Below, piece by piece: positions 45,911-56,291 of a stretch of 64,000 nucleotides of DNA; position 1 is the first letter of the stretch; each line of letters starts with the position of its first letter. Under the pieces are notes generated by a model. The model did no database searches, had not been told where the DNA came from, and saw only the letters and a list, made by a program, of their open reading frames with translations. The translations under genes and the position numbers were made by a program. The stretch spans positions 496,001-560,000 of the forward strand of contig NZ_FUZV01000002.1 in NCBI RefSeq assembly GCF_900167565.1. Reading direction: 5' to 3'. The DNA is from Pseudoxanthomonas indica (GTDB lineage: Bacteria; Pseudomonadota; Gammaproteobacteria; Xanthomonadales; Xanthomonadaceae).

Positions 45911-46503
45911 GGAGCGGTCTCCTCGGGGGGCGGAGCGGTGGGGGAGGCGAGCACGCGGCGGCGCGCGGGCAGCATGCGTCGCAAGGTGTCGTCGTTCTGG
46001 AACAGGTGATGGTAGAAGGCTGCGGCTGCGTGCATGACCACCAGCACCACCAGCACCCAGAACAGGGTTTCGTGGACGCTTTCGGCCAGCTCATGCAGGT
46101 CGTGGTTGCGGCCGGTGATGGCCGGCAGGTTGAACAGCTTGAACCACTGCAGCGGGTAGCCGGCGGCAGAGTTCAACACCCAGCCCGACAGCGGAATCGC
46201 GAACATCAACAGATACAGCGCGCCATGGGTGAGCGTGGCAATGCGGTGCTGCCATCCAGGCGTACCCGGCACCGCCAGCGGCGCACCCGCATACACCCGC
46301 CAGAACACACGCAGCGCCACCAATCCCAGGATGGTCAGGCCAATCGACTTGTGCAGTGCATAGATGTTGATCTTGCGCGGACCGTTGGGCAGATCGCCCA
46401 TGGTCAGGCCGATATAGGCAATGACCAGCAGCAGGATCACGATCAACCAATGGAACAACTGGCTGACCGCGCCCCAGCGCTCGGCGGTGTTTTTCAAACT
46501 CAT
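45907..46503 (-). CDS. cytochrome b561-family membrane protein
   Basis: A 198-residue inner-membrane diheme b-type cytochrome. Four membrane segments are visible, with His in FHWLIVILLLVIAY, HKSIGLTILGL, THGALYLLMFAIPLSG and HETLFWVLVVLVVMHAAAAFYHH as axial heme ligands. It may pass electrons between quinol and a periplasmic acceptor. Both ends overlap YceI genes by 4 bp, forming a three-gene unit. The C-terminus has a Pro/Glu tail. Confidence 0.92.
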   Translation of the reverse strand: MSLKNTAERWGAVSQLFHWLIVILLLVIAYIGLTMGDLPNGPRKINIYALHKSIGLTILGLVALRVFWRVYAGAPLAVPGTPGWQHRIATLTHGALYLLMFAIPLSGWVLNSAAGYPLQWFKLFNLPAITGRNHDLHELAESVHETLFWVLVVLVVMHAAAAFYHHLFQNDDTLRRMLPARRRVLASPTAPPPEETAP

Positions 46504-47228
46504 GGTGTGGGCTCCGGTTCGGATTCGGCTGGCTCGGTGGCGGGCACGGAGGGATCGGTGGCGGGAAGGGTATCGTCGGGCGTCGGCGCTGCTTCATTGT
46601 CGGCGGCGCCGCCGCGGATGGCTTCGGCCTCGATGCGCAGTTCGACCTCGTCGCCGATCACCGATTTCCAGCTGGTGATGCCGAAGTCCGAACGCTTGAT
46701 CGTGGTCGTGGCGGAGAAACCGGCGGTGCGCCGGAACGGCGGCATCGGGTGGCGCTTGAGCGCATTGAACGTCACGTCCAAGCGGACCTCGCGGGTGACG
46801 CCATGCAGGCTCAGATCACCGTAGACAAAGGCGCGGTCGGCGGCCTGCGGTTCCACCCGGGTGGAGACAAAGCGGGCTTCCGGAAAACGCTTGCCGTCGA
46901 GCAGGTTGCCGGCCAGCGCGGCCTTGTTCCATTTGTCATCGCCCAGATCCAGGCGGGTCAACGGCACGCTCACGTCCAGCCGCGCCTGGCTCCAGTCCTG
47001 CGGATCGAAACGCAATTGCCCGCTGCTGCCCGAGACCGTGCCGATGGCGTGGGAGAAGCCGGCATGCTCCACCGCAAACATCACGCGGGTATGCACGGGG
47101 TCGATTCGATAGTCCTGCGCTTGTTGGGCCTGCGCCTGCGCCATCAGGCCCGCGGCCAGCAACAGGCCCACCAGGCCAGGCACGGCGGGCAACGGGCGCG
47201 ACAACAGGGATAGGCAGCGTCTGCTCAT
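46500..47228 (-). CDS. YceI-family periplasmic protein (copy 2, with acidic tail)
   Basis: A 242-residue exported YceI protein. The signal peptide is about residues 1-35 (LVGLLLAAGLMAQAQAQ). The YceI fold follows (YRIDPVHTRVMFAVEHAGFS, FPEARFVSTRV, GDLSLHGVTREVRL, RSDFGITSW) and then a Pro/Asp/Glu-rich C-terminal tail of about 40 residues. The ATG at 47228 has a TAGAAT 7 nt upstream. It is the first gene of the yceI-b561-yceI unit. Confidence 0.91.
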   Translation of the reverse strand: MSRRCLSLLSRPLPAVPGLVGLLLAAGLMAQAQAQQAQDYRIDPVHTRVMFAVEHAGFSHAIGTVSGSSGQLRFDPQDWSQARLDVSVPLTRLDLGDDKWNKAALAGNLLDGKRFPEARFVSTRVEPQAADRAFVYGDLSLHGVTREVRLDVTFNALKRHPMPPFRRTAGFSATTTIKRSDFGITSWKSVIGDEVELRIEAEAIRGGAADNEAAPTPDDTLPATDPSVPATEPAESEPEPTP

Positions 47229-47235
47229 GCCGGGG

Positions 47236-47241
47236 ATTCTA
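47236..47241 (-). promoter_or_regulatory. -10 element of the yceI-b561 operon (leaderless candidate)
   Basis: TAGAAT on the minus strand ends 7 nt before the ATG. No clear -35. Confidence 0.45.
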
Positions 47242-47300
47242 GAGGGCGCGTCTGAAGATACGCTGCTTGCGCCTGAAACGGTCCGTTGCGAGGATTCGCC

Positions 47301-50300
47301 ATGGTCGAGGCGTGCACAGGGACGGGCGGAATGAAAGGCAGGACGAGCGGGCAGTGGAAGGGCAAGGCTGCCGCCGTGCTGCTGTTGCTGGTCTCGGCAT
47401 GGGCCCTGCCCGCATGGGCGAGCGTGCCGGAAATTCCGCGCTTCCGCCTGATGAGCGTGGCCGACGGCCTGCCCTCCACCACCATCCCGGTACTGGCGCG
47501 CGACAAGGCCGGCTTTCTGTGGCTGGCCACCTGGGATGGGGTGGCGCGCTACGACGGCGTCAACTTCCGCGTATGGCGGCACGAGCCCGATGATCCGGCG
47601 TCGCTGCCCGGCAACGTGGTGCAGGCGCTGCACATCGACGAGCAGGACCGCGTGTGGGTCGCCACCGAAAATGGTGGTTTGAGCATGATGGGTCCGGAGC
47701 GGCGCGGCTTCCGTCATTTCCGCCGCGCGCAGTACCCGGAAATGGGCAGCGACGACATCTTCACCATCACCAGCCACGGCAAGGAAGTCTGGTTCGGCAC
47801 CTTTGGCGGCGGCTTGAACCGGATCACCGCCGACGGCCGCTTCCTGCGTTTCCGCCCCGGTGCCGACGACGAGAACCTGCCGTCGGACAACGTGCTGTCA
47901 ATCGCCTTCGATCAGCAGGGGCAGATGTGGGTGGGCACCATGAGTGGCCTGGTCAGATACGACGGCAAGCGCACGCATGCGGAAACCCTGCCGGCCGGCG
48001 AAGCGCTGATCATCTATTCGCTGACCCCCGACGGCGACAGCCTGTGGGCGGGCACCTCCGGCGGCATGTTCCGCTGGCGCAAGGACAGCGGCTGGAGCAC
48101 GCCGAGCTGGTCGCGGATGTTCGAACGTCCCAATGCAGTCAACGCACTCACGCCCGATGGCAGCGGCGAGTACTGGTTGGCCAGCCAGGGTGGCCTGTGG
48201 CACACCGATGGCGATCGCGCACCCACGCCGATCGCGCAGGACAGCCAGGGCGCCGGCGTGGGACGCGTGGTGCAGACCCTGCTGCGCGAACCCGATGGTG
48301 GCCTCTGGGTGCCGGTGCCCACGCGAGGGGTGGCTTACCTGCGCGCGGACTGGCGCCGCATTGCTTCGTTCACCCCGGCCCAGGGCCTGGGCGGGGGTTT
48401 GTATCGCGGCCTGGCGCGCAGTGCGCAGGGCTTGTGGCTGGTCAGCAGCCTGGGCGGCGTGGAGCGACTGGACACCGTCAGTGGCGAGGTCACGCCGCTG
48501 GGCCAGCAAGCGGAGCGCTTCCGCCAGTTGCGCTTCACTTCGGTGCTGGAAGATCGCCAGGGCCGGCTCTGGCTGGGTCATCGCTATGGCCTGATCCGCC
48601 TGGACCCTGGCAGCGGCGAGGTCCGCGAATGGAGCAACGGCAACGGCGCCGACGCGGTACCTGATTCCTCGTCGATCGATTGGCTGGTGCAGGCCCGCGA
48701 CGGCAGCCTGTGGCTGGGTACGCAACTGGGCTCGCTGCAACGTCGCGATGCCGACACCGGCAAGGTGCTGACCACGCTCACGCAATCGGAAAGCGATCCG
48801 CTGCCGCAGGAAATCGAGGCGATGACGCTGGGCCCCGACGGGCAACCGTGGACGGCCGGCACGGCGGGTGTGCGCCGCTGGGACAGCGACACGCAATCCT
48901 TCGTCACCGTGGTGCGCGCGGGCGTGGAGCGGATCCTGTCGTTCGCCTTTGTCGGCACCGACACCATCTGGCTGCATCGCCTGTCCGGCCTGGAACGCTG
49001 GCAGTCCAGCGCCGATGGCTGGCAGCAATCCGCCACGGTGGGGCCGCGGCAAGGCCTGCCTGCGCTGGAATCCACCGGCCTGGCGGTCGATCCGCAGCGG
49101 CGCTTGTGGCTGGCCACGCGTCGTGGCGTGTTCCGGATTGAGCTGGCGGCGGACAAGACGCCCGCGGCCACCCCAAGCGTGCGGGTGCGCAACTTCGGCG
49201 TGCGCGATGGCCTGATGAGCCAGGAATTCAACGACCGCGGCCTGCTGATGGTCGATGACGGCCTGCTCGCCGGCAGCACCGCCGATGGTTCGGTGATGCT
49301 GCTGGACACGCAGTTGCCGGACTCGCCGCCGCACACGCCCAATCTGCTGATTGACGGACTGCACGTCTCGCGCGGTGATCGCGCCGTGCCGTTGTCGCCA
49401 CAGGGCGGCTTCGAACTGCGTCCGGATGATCAGGAGTTGCAGTTGAGCCTGCGACTGCTCAGTTACGAAAACCCACTGGCCAACCGCTATCGCTCACGCC
49501 TGGAAGGCTTTGATCCGGACTGGGTGGATCAGGGCGCGAGCGGGGAGCGGGTGTTCTCCACCTTGCGGCCGGGCCACTATCGCCTGCACCTGCAAGCCTT
49601 CGATGCCTCCGGCACGCCATCGGAAGAAAAAGTGCTGAAGTTCCAGGTGCTGCCGCCGTGGTATCGCAGCGGCTGGGGCATCGCCCTGCTCAGCGCCTTG
49701 GGCGTGTTGCTGCTGCTCGCGTTGGCCGCGGCCTATCGGCGCCGCGTGCGTCGGCGCACCGAGTACCAGTTGGCCCAGCACAAGCGTGAAGTGGCCGAGC
49801 AGGCCTCGCTGGCCAAGACCCGCTTCCTGGCCACGCTGGGTCATGAAGTACGCACGCCGATGACCGGCGTGCTCGGCATGAGTGAACTGCTGCTGGGCAC
49901 CCCGCTGGATGACCGGCAACGCAATTACACCAGTTCGATCCAGCAGGCCGGCCAGCACCTGTTGCGCCTGGTCAACGACGCGCTGGACCTGGCGCGGATC
50001 GAGGCCGGCAAACTGGAACTGGACCTGCAACCTCTCGATCTGCGTGCGCTGGTCAATGAAGTCACCACCATGAATGCACCGATCGCGCAGAAACGTGGCC
50101 TGCAGTTCGAATTGGACTACGCCGCCGATGCGCCCGCGCATGTCATGGGGGATCCGCTGCGCCTGCGCCAGATCCTGCACAACCTGCTCGGCAACGCCAT
50201 CAAGTTCACCGAACGCGGCAAGGTCGGCCTGCGCGTGAGCTCGCTGTCACCGCAGGGCGTGCGCCTGGAAGTCCACGACACCGGCCCCGGCATCAACACC

Positions 50301-50894
50301 CACCAGCAGGCGAGGCTGTTCCAACGCTTTGAACAGGCCGAAGGTGCGCGAACCGCCGCACGCTACGGCGGCAGTGGCCTGGGCCTGGCGATCTGCCAGG
50401 AGCTGGCGGTGGCGATGGGTGGAGCGATCCAGGTGGACAGCAAACCCGGATTGGGCACGCGCTTCCTGGTGGATTTGCCCTTGCAGACGGTTGCCGCTCC
50501 GACGCCGGTCGCCACGCAGGGCAGCGGCGCGGTGGAACCGCTGAACCTGCTGCTGGTGGAGGATGACGCGACCGTGGCCGAAGTGATCGTCGCCCTGCTG
50601 CGTGCGCGCGGCCACCAGGTAACCCATGCGCCCAACGGTCTGGCGGCGCTGGGCGAAATCGCCGCCCAGCGCTTCGACATCGCCTTGCTGGATCTGGATT
50701 TGCCCGGGCTCGATGGCCTGGCGTTGGCGCGCCAGCTGCGCCTGGGCGGCTTCAGTGCGCCGTTGCTGGCGATCACCGCCCGTGCCGATGCCGAAGCAGA
50801 ACCACAGGCGCGCGCGGCGGGCTTCGATGCATTCCTGCGCAAGCCGGTGACCGGCGACATGCTGGCCGAAGCGGTGAAGCTGGCGCGCGGCTAG
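47301..50894 (+). CDS. hybrid two-component sensor kinase with periplasmic propellers
   Basis: A 1197-residue inner-membrane sensor. After a signal peptide, two seven-bladed two-component-regulator propellers cover about residues 35-690 (repeats such as GFLWLATWDGVARYDG, GQMWVGTMSGLVRYDG). A Y_Y_Y domain (about 710-785) and one membrane helix (about 792-814) follow, then HisKA with His848 (GHEVRTPMTGVLGMSELL), an HATPase (DTGPGIN, GGSGLGLAIC), and a receiver with Asp1131 (LLDLDLPGLDG). No AraC or other output domain is fused, unlike many propeller hybrids. The start ATG has GAGG 7 nt upstream; an upstream TTG is unlikely. Ligand unknown, possibly a carbohydrate. Confidence 0.94.
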   Translation: MVEACTGTGGMKGRTSGQWKGKAAAVLLLLVSAWALPAWASVPEIPRFRLMSVADGLPSTTIPVLARDKAGFLWLATWDGVARYDGVNFRVWRHEPDDPASLPGNVVQALHIDEQDRVWVATENGGLSMMGPERRGFRHFRRAQYPEMGSDDIFTITSHGKEVWFGTFGGGLNRITADGRFLRFRPGADDENLPSDNVLSIAFDQQGQMWVGTMSGLVRYDGKRTHAETLPAGEALIIYSLTPDGDSLWAGTSGGMFRWRKDSGWSTPSWSRMFERPNAVNALTPDGSGEYWLASQGGLWHTDGDRAPTPIAQDSQGAGVGRVVQTLLREPDGGLWVPVPTRGVAYLRADWRRIASFTPAQGLGGGLYRGLARSAQGLWLVSSLGGVERLDTVSGEVTPLGQQAERFRQLRFTSVLEDRQGRLWLGHRYGLIRLDPGSGEVREWSNGNGADAVPDSSSIDWLVQARDGSLWLGTQLGSLQRRDADTGKVLTTLTQSESDPLPQEIEAMTLGPDGQPWTAGTAGVRRWDSDTQSFVTVVRAGVERILSFAFVGTDTIWLHRLSGLERWQSSADGWQQSATVGPRQGLPALESTGLAVDPQRRLWLATRRGVFRIELAADKTPAATPSVRVRNFGVRDGLMSQEFNDRGLLMVDDGLLAGSTADGSVMLLDTQLPDSPPHTPNLLIDGLHVSRGDRAVPLSPQGGFELRPDDQELQLSLRLLSYENPLANRYRSRLEGFDPDWVDQGASGERVFSTLRPGHYRLHLQAFDASGTPSEEKVLKFQVLPPWYRSGWGIALLSALGVLLLLALAAAYRRRVRRRTEYQLAQHKREVAEQASLAKTRFLATLGHEVRTPMTGVLGMSELLLGTPLDDRQRNYTSSIQQAGQHLLRLVNDALDLARIEAGKLELDLQPLDLRALVNEVTTMNAPIAQKRGLQFELDYAADAPAHVMGDPLRLRQILHNLLGNAIKFTERGKVGLRVSSLSPQGVRLEVHDTGPGINTHQQARLFQRFEQAEGARTAARYGGSGLGLAICQELAVAMGGAIQVDSKPGLGTRFLVDLPLQTVAAPTPVATQGSGAVEPLNLLLVEDDATVAEVIVALLRARGHQVTHAPNGLAALGEIAAQRFDIALLDLDLPGLDGLALARQLRLGGFSAPLLAITARADAEAEPQARAAGFDAFLRKPVTGDMLAEAVKLARG

Positions 50895-50905
50895 GCGGAT
50901 TGGAT

Positions 50906-51514
50906 TCAGCGCATCCGCACGCAGACCAGTCGCGCGCGGCGGGCGTCTTCGGGATCGGCATGCAGCCACAGGCCGCCAGCTTCCGTCGGCAGGTACAGGC
51001 CATCGCGGCCAAGCGGGTCTTCCTGCATGCGCGCGTCAGTGCCGTTATTGCCGCGTCGTTCAATCAGGGTGCGCAGGCTGGCGCGTCCGCGCAGATAGCT
51101 GCAGGCCAGCAGGTAATGCCATTCGCGGCTTTCGCCATCATCGATGTTGTGCAGTTCCAGCACCGGCACGCCGCCTAACGTGATGGCGCCAGGCTGGAGT
51201 ACCGCGCGCGCATGCTGGTGCGGCGCTTGGTCCTGGTCATCCAGCGGCGGTGCGAGCAACTCCAGCGTGGCAATCGCCTTGCACCAGGGCCAGGCCAGCG
51301 CGGCAGGCGGCTTCACCCCCACGATGGCGCCGTCGCGCCCGCGCGACGTGCGCGCAAACAGCGACGGGAACGGGAACTCGGCGGTGGCCGGCATGCGCGC
51401 CAGTTCCAGCGGCGCCTGCGTGCGCTGCGCCGGGCGGAACATGCGACGGCCGCCGGCCATACGCCGCGGCGAGGTCATGAGCGCGGACCAGAAGGTAGTC
51501 AGACGATTGGGCAT
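50906..51514 (-). CDS. hypothetical protein with C-terminal GG-W-HADP motif (paralogue A)
   Basis: Unrecognised 202-residue protein without a signal peptide. The N-terminus is basic (SPRRMAGGRRMFRPAQR). The C-terminal part contains the sequence Glu-Ala-Gly-Gly-Leu-Trp-Leu-His-Ala-Asp-Pro-Glu-Asp-Ala, shared with the next gene, plus GVPVLELHNIDDGE. It converges on the hybrid kinase with an 11-bp gap. Function unknown; the shared C-terminal motif suggests a small domain family. Confidence 0.7.
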   Translation of the reverse strand: MPNRLTTFWSALMTSPRRMAGGRRMFRPAQRTQAPLELARMPATAEFPFPSLFARTSRGRDGAIVGVKPPAALAWPWCKAIATLELLAPPLDDQDQAPHQHARAVLQPGAITLGGVPVLELHNIDDGESREWHYLLACSYLRGRASLRTLIERRGNNGTDARMQEDPLGRDGLYLPTEAGGLWLHADPEDARRARLVCVRMR

Positions 51515-51584
51515 GAGGACAGGGCTGGCAAACTTGGCCGCGCAGCGTACAGGCGCGATTGCGCCCAGTCATCTCACATTGAAA

Positions 51585-52247
51585 TCAATCCGCCCAGGCT
51601 TCGGAGTAAATGGTGCGACTGGCGTCGTCGGGATCGGCATGTATCCAGATGCCGCCGACCTCATTGGTTTCCAGATACAACTGATCGGCCGATTCCGTCA
51701 TCACGCAGCCAATCGGAGTAGCGACTTCCTCACGTATCGCGCGCAGCTGGCATTGCGTTTCCACGTGCGTGCGCATGTCAGTGGCGACTTCCTGGTAGCG
51801 ACCGGTCACGATGTATTGGTGGTCGCCGTACAACTCCGAATCCATTAGATGGATTTCTGCCACCGGGTGGCCGGCCAGCCACACGCGACCGGGTAGCAAT
51901 AACGCGCTCACGTCCAGGCTGATCAGCTCATCCGCCTCGCCCAAGGGCTGGCAATCGAAGCGGATGCGATCCACCGCCTCGCGCCAGGGGTAGGGCAGTT
52001 CGTCCACGCGTCTTGCGCGCACGGCCTCGCAACCGGGCGTACGCGGCAGGCCGTTCTCATCCAGCGGCGGCGGCAAGCCGGTCTCGTGCACCAGCACCGG
52101 GAAGTCATCCCCGCGCACTTCGATTGTCACCGGCGCCTTGTCCGGTGTTGCGGCCTGATTGCGCGCACCTGCCGGAGCGCCCACCAGCAGGCCGGCCGCC
52201 AGCAGGGCGGCAGGCATGGCATCGAGCGAGGCGCGCACCGACTTCAC
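51585..52247 (-). CDS. exported hypothetical protein (paralogue B)
   Basis: Unrecognised 220-residue protein with a signal peptide (about residues 1-28, LLAAGLLVGAPAGA). The C-terminal half aligns with paralogue A: a HPVAEIHLMDSE-type strand, then Glu-Val-Gly-Gly-Ile-Trp-Ile-His-Ala-Asp-Pro-Asp-Asp-Ala near the end. Four Cys in the mature part could form disulfides. The start is GTG, 2 nt after hemE, so it is cotranscribed with heme synthesis. Confidence 0.75.
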   Translation of the reverse strand: MKSVRASLDAMPAALLAAGLLVGAPAGARNQAATPDKAPVTIEVRGDDFPVLVHETGLPPPLDENGLPRTPGCEAVRARRVDELPYPWREAVDRIRFDCQPLGEADELISLDVSALLLPGRVWLAGHPVAEIHLMDSELYGDHQYIVTGRYQEVATDMRTHVETQCQLRAIREEVATPIGCVMTESADQLYLETNEVGGIWIHADPDDASRTIYSEAWAD

Positions 52248-52249
52248 GA

Positions 52250-53320
52250 TCAGCGCGTGCTGAACTCGTGCACGGCATCGACCAGCACCTTGACGTGATC
52301 CGGGTTCATGTCCGGCGACATGCCATGGCCGAGATTGAAGACATGGCCTTCGCGGCTGCCGCCATTGCCTTCGGCATAGCTGTCCAATGCCGCGCGTACC
52401 TGTATGCGAATGGACTCGGGCGAGCCGTACAAGGTCGCCGGGTCCAAATTTCCCTGCAAGGCCACGTTGGCACCGGCGCGATGACGCGCATCACCCAGTT
52501 CAATCAACCAGTCCACACCGACGCCTTCGGTGCCGCTGGCGGCCAGCGCCTGCAGGTGCGCGGCGTTGCCCTTGCCAAACAGGATCAGCGGCGTGCGATC
52601 CGCACCTTCACCGCGTTGCAGTTCCTGTGCGATGCGGGTGAGGTAGGGCAGCGAGAATTCGCGGTACATCGCCGGTGACAACACGCCGCCCCAGGTATCG
52701 AACACCTGCAGCGCCTGCGCGCCGGCCGCACGCTGCGCCGCCAGGTAGGCGATCACCGCATCAGTATTGACCGACAGCAGATGGTGCAGGGCCTTGGGCT
52801 CGTTCAGCGCCATCGCCTTGATCCGCGCGAAGTCCTTGCTGCCGCCGCCTTCGACCATGTAGCAGGCCAGCGTCCACGGGCTGCCGGAAAACCCGATCAA
52901 CGGCACCTGGCCATCGAGTTCGCGCCGGATCAGGCGCACCGCGTCCATCACGTAGCGCAGTTCGGTTTCCATGTCGGGCACGCCCAGCTTCTGCGCCTCG
53001 GCGGCGCTGCGGATGGTGCGCTCGAACTTCGGGCCTTCGCCTTCCACGAAGTACAGGCCCAGGCCCATCGCGTCGGGCACGGTCAGGATGTCGGAGAACA
53101 GGATCGCCGCGTCCAGATCAAACCGGCGCAGCGGCTGCAGTGTCACTTCGCAGGCGATCTCCGGATTCTTGGCCATGCCCAGGAAGCTGCCGGCGGCGGC
53201 GCGGGTGGCGCGATATTCCGGCAGGTAGCGGCCGGCCTGGCGCATCAGCCATACCGGCGTGCAATCCACGGGTTCGCGCTTGAGCGCGCGCAGGAAACGA
53301 TCGTTTTTCAGGGGGGACAT
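52250..53320 (-). CDS. hemE: uroporphyrinogen decarboxylase
   Basis: Removes four carboxyl groups from uroporphyrinogen III in heme synthesis; cytoplasmic and cofactor-free. The 356 residues start with [16 protein letters not shown], the conserved substrate-binding loop, and contain [26 protein letters not shown] and [16 protein letters not shown]. The length is the family's usual. The next gene starts 2 nt after its stop. Confidence 0.97.
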   Translation of the reverse strand: MSPLKNDRFLRALKREPVDCTPVWLMRQAGRYLPEYRATRAAAGSFLGMAKNPEIACEVTLQPLRRFDLDAAILFSDILTVPDAMGLGLYFVEGEGPKFERTIRSAAEAQKLGVPDMETELRYVMDAVRLIRRELDGQVPLIGFSGSPWTLACYMVEGGGSKDFARIKAMALNEPKALHHLLSVNTDAVIAYLAAQRAAGAQALQVFDTWGGVLSPAMYREFSLPYLTRIAQELQRGEGADRTPLILFGKGNAAHLQALAASGTEGVGVDWLIELGDARHRAGANVALQGNLDPATLYGSPESIRIQVRAALDSYAEGNGGSREGHVFNLGHGMSPDMNPDHVKVLVDAVHEFSTR

Positions 53321-53341
53321 GGGGTTTCCGGAAGTGAAGGC

Positions 53342-53596
53342 TTAGATCGGCGCCTCGGCGCCGCGGGTGAACATGATCTGGTAGCCACGCTTGAGGTGGC
53401 TGTCGCGGGCCTTCTCGAAGGCCGCATTGGCCTCGTCCTGCAGCAGGTACTGCTCGCGCTTGAGACTGGCGCGGCCACCGATCTGCCCGCTCTCGCGCAG
53501 CAACTCCCAGCCGCCGAACAGATCCGGCTGCAGGGTCAACTGCACGTAGCGGGGGGCTTCAGCCCCTTCGGGCCGCTGCTGGAGGAAGACTCGCAT
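53342..53596 (-). CDS. WGR-domain protein
   Basis: An 84-residue protein made of a single WGR domain: RYVQLTLQPDLFGGWELLRESGQIGG carries the Trp and Gly residues, followed by a helical end. WGR domains bind nucleic acid in PARPs and RNA-polymerase-associated factors, but the role of stand-alone bacterial ones is unclear. The start is MRVFLQQRP; the upstream ATG adds 11 unsupported residues. A TACAAT ends 8 nt before the ATG. Confidence 0.85.
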   Translation of the reverse strand: MRVFLQQRPEGAEAPRYVQLTLQPDLFGGWELLRESGQIGGRASLKREQYLLQDEANAAFEKARDSHLKRGYQIMFTRGAEAPI

Positions 53597-53604
53597 GGGG
53601 CCGG

Positions 53605-53610
53605 ATTGTA
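53605..53610 (-). promoter_or_regulatory. -10-like element of the WGR gene (leaderless candidate)
   Basis: TACAAT (five of six consensus bases) on the minus strand, 8 nt before the ATG. Confidence 0.4.
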
Positions 53611-53689
53611 GCGGCTGGCCGTGAAACACGGACGCGGCGCCCTGCCGCAGGGTGGGCCGAACAAGGATGACATCCCAGAAGCGGGTACC

Positions 53690-53712
53690 CCTGAAGGAGG
53701 GGCTTCAGCCCC
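53690..53712. repeat. REP-like palindrome
   Basis: CTGAAG-GAGGGG-CTTCAG, with the inner palindrome GGGGCT-TC-AGCCCC. Its core is the same as the elements at 45268 and 59092. It lies between aroB and the WGR gene. Confidence 0.75.
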
Positions 53713-53745
53713 GAAGCCGGTAGCGTTGGACCGCCAGCCCGGCGC

Positions 53746-54848
<1,103 letters not shown>

Positions 54849-54852
<4 letters not shown>

Positions 54853-55391
54853 GCTGGCATCTCTTGCTGGCGCCAGCGCGTGGCCAGCAGTTGGCACAGG
54901 CGCGCGGTGGCTTCGGGGGGACTCAAGTCGTCGGTTTCCAGGCTCAGGTCGGCCACCTGTTCGTACAGCGGGGTGCGCACGCGCGCCATCTCTTCCAGCA
55001 CCTGCTGGCGATCCGGGCGTTGCAGCAGCGGACGATGGGAGCAGCGACCGAGCCGGCGCAGCTGGGCGTCGACGCTCACACCCAGATGGACGACAAAGCC
55101 GCGCTGACCGATCAGTTCGCGATTGGCCTGCGCCAGCACGGCGCCGCCGCCGGTGGAGATCAGCTGCCCTTCGCCCGCCAGCAGTTGCTTGAGCATGTCG
55201 GCTTCAAGCTGGCGGAAACCGGCTTCGCCCAGGTTCTCGAACAGGGTGGCGATGCTCGCCCCGGCGGCCTCCACGATGGCCTGATCCACATCGACAAACA
55301 CCAGGCCAAAGCGCTCGGCCACGCGTTTGCCGATGGATGTCTTGCCAGCGCCGGTCGGTCCGACCAGGACGAGGTTGGGGGCGGGATTCAT
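54849..55391 (-). CDS. aroK: shikimate kinase
   Basis: ATP-dependent 3-phosphorylation of shikimate. The 180 residues show the P-loop [12 protein letters not shown] (about 11-22), the [11 protein letters not shown] shikimate-binding region, STGGGAVL and RPLLQRPD. Length and motifs are standard. It lies upstream of aroB with an ATGA overlap. A TAGCAT ends 8 nt before the ATG. Confidence 0.96.
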
Positions 55392-55399
55392 GGACGAAG

Positions 55400-55405
55400 A
55401 TGCTA
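55400..55405 (-). promoter_or_regulatory. -10-like element of aroK-aroB (leaderless candidate)
   Basis: TAGCAT on the minus strand, 8 nt before the aroK ATG. Confidence 0.35.
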
Positions 55406-55417
55406 GCACCGCACGCG

Positions 55418-56233
55418 TCAGCGGATGCCGCGTGCGGCATCGAGGGCGACCACGTGATCGGCCATCGCCGGCAACGTGCGCAGGGCCTGGCGGCTGACCC
55501 GCTCGAAATGCTGGACGAAGCGGACAATCCCGGCGCGATCCATCGAAGCCGGTCGACCCTGCGCCGCGGCCAGTGCCTGTTCCTGTTGCCAGCGCCAGTC
55601 CACCACCACCTCGAAGCCGGGTGGTTGCAGGAACCACAGCTGATCGAAGCGCTGCCACAGGGCAGGGTAGTCGCGCGCCAGCGCGCGGTTGCAGTAGGCG
55701 CGCCACACGCCGTGCGCATCTTCATCGCACTCCAGCGCATTGATGGGCGCGGCCAGTGCGGCGTCGTCCTCGGCCGGCGCGCCCAGGCACCAGCCTTCCA
55801 CGATCACCAGATCCACCGGCGTGTCGACGGCGTGCAGCTGGCCGGTCGGCACGCGGTCATCGGCCAGTTTGTCGAAGCGCGGCAGCAACACCGACTGACC
55901 CATGCGCAAGGCATCCAGCAGGGCGCAGCCCAGCGCGACGTCGTGCGTGCCCGGCGGGCCACGGGTGGCCAGCAGAGGATGGACTTCAGCGGCCAGTTGC
56001 TGGCGGGCCCAGCGCGGCAGGTACAGATCATCCAGTGACAGCACCACCGCATGCAGGCCCTGCGATCGCGCCAACGCGGCCATCTGCGCGGCCAGCGTCG
56101 ACTTGCCCGTGCCTTGCAGGCCGGACAAGGCGAACACCGGCACGCGTGCGTCCACCGCCAGCGCCGCGCGCAAGGCGGCGGCGACCAGTTCGGCTTGGAA
56201 GCCGGGAGACGTCGGATGCATGTTCACCACCAT
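55418..56233 (-). CDS. P-loop kinase, glycerate kinase/Tda10-like
   Basis: A 271-residue P-loop NTPase of the phosphoribulokinase/uridine kinase-like group. Walker A is [35 protein letters not shown] segment and [11 protein letters not shown] follow, as in D-glycerate 3-kinase-like (GLYK/Tda10) proteins. Substrate not proven. The start is set at MVVNMHPT because a TATTGT ends 6 nt before that ATG; an internal ATG 4 codons later has a GGTGG ribosome site and is the alternative. It is divergent from pdxH. Confidence 0.85.
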   Translation of the reverse strand: MVVNMHPTSPGFQAELVAAALRAALAVDARVPVFALSGLQGTGKSTLAAQMAALARSQGLHAVVLSLDDLYLPRWARQQLAAEVHPLLATRGPPGTHDVALGCALLDALRMGQSVLLPRFDKLADDRVPTGQLHAVDTPVDLVIVEGWCLGAPAEDDAALAAPINALECDEDAHGVWRAYCNRALARDYPALWQRFDQLWFLQPPGFEVVVDWRWQQEQALAAAQGRPASMDRAGIVRFVQHFERVSRQALRTLPAMADHVVALDAARGIR

Positions 56234-56239
56234 CGCGAG

Positions 56240-56245
56240 ACAATA
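56240..56245 (-). promoter_or_regulatory. -10-like element of the kinase gene (leaderless candidate)
   Basis: TATTGT on the minus strand ends exactly 6 nt before the MVVNM start codon. Confidence 0.4.
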
Positions 56246-56291
56246 GCGCACGCCTGCCGCGGCGGATGCGCGGCGCCCCAGTGGAACTGCC

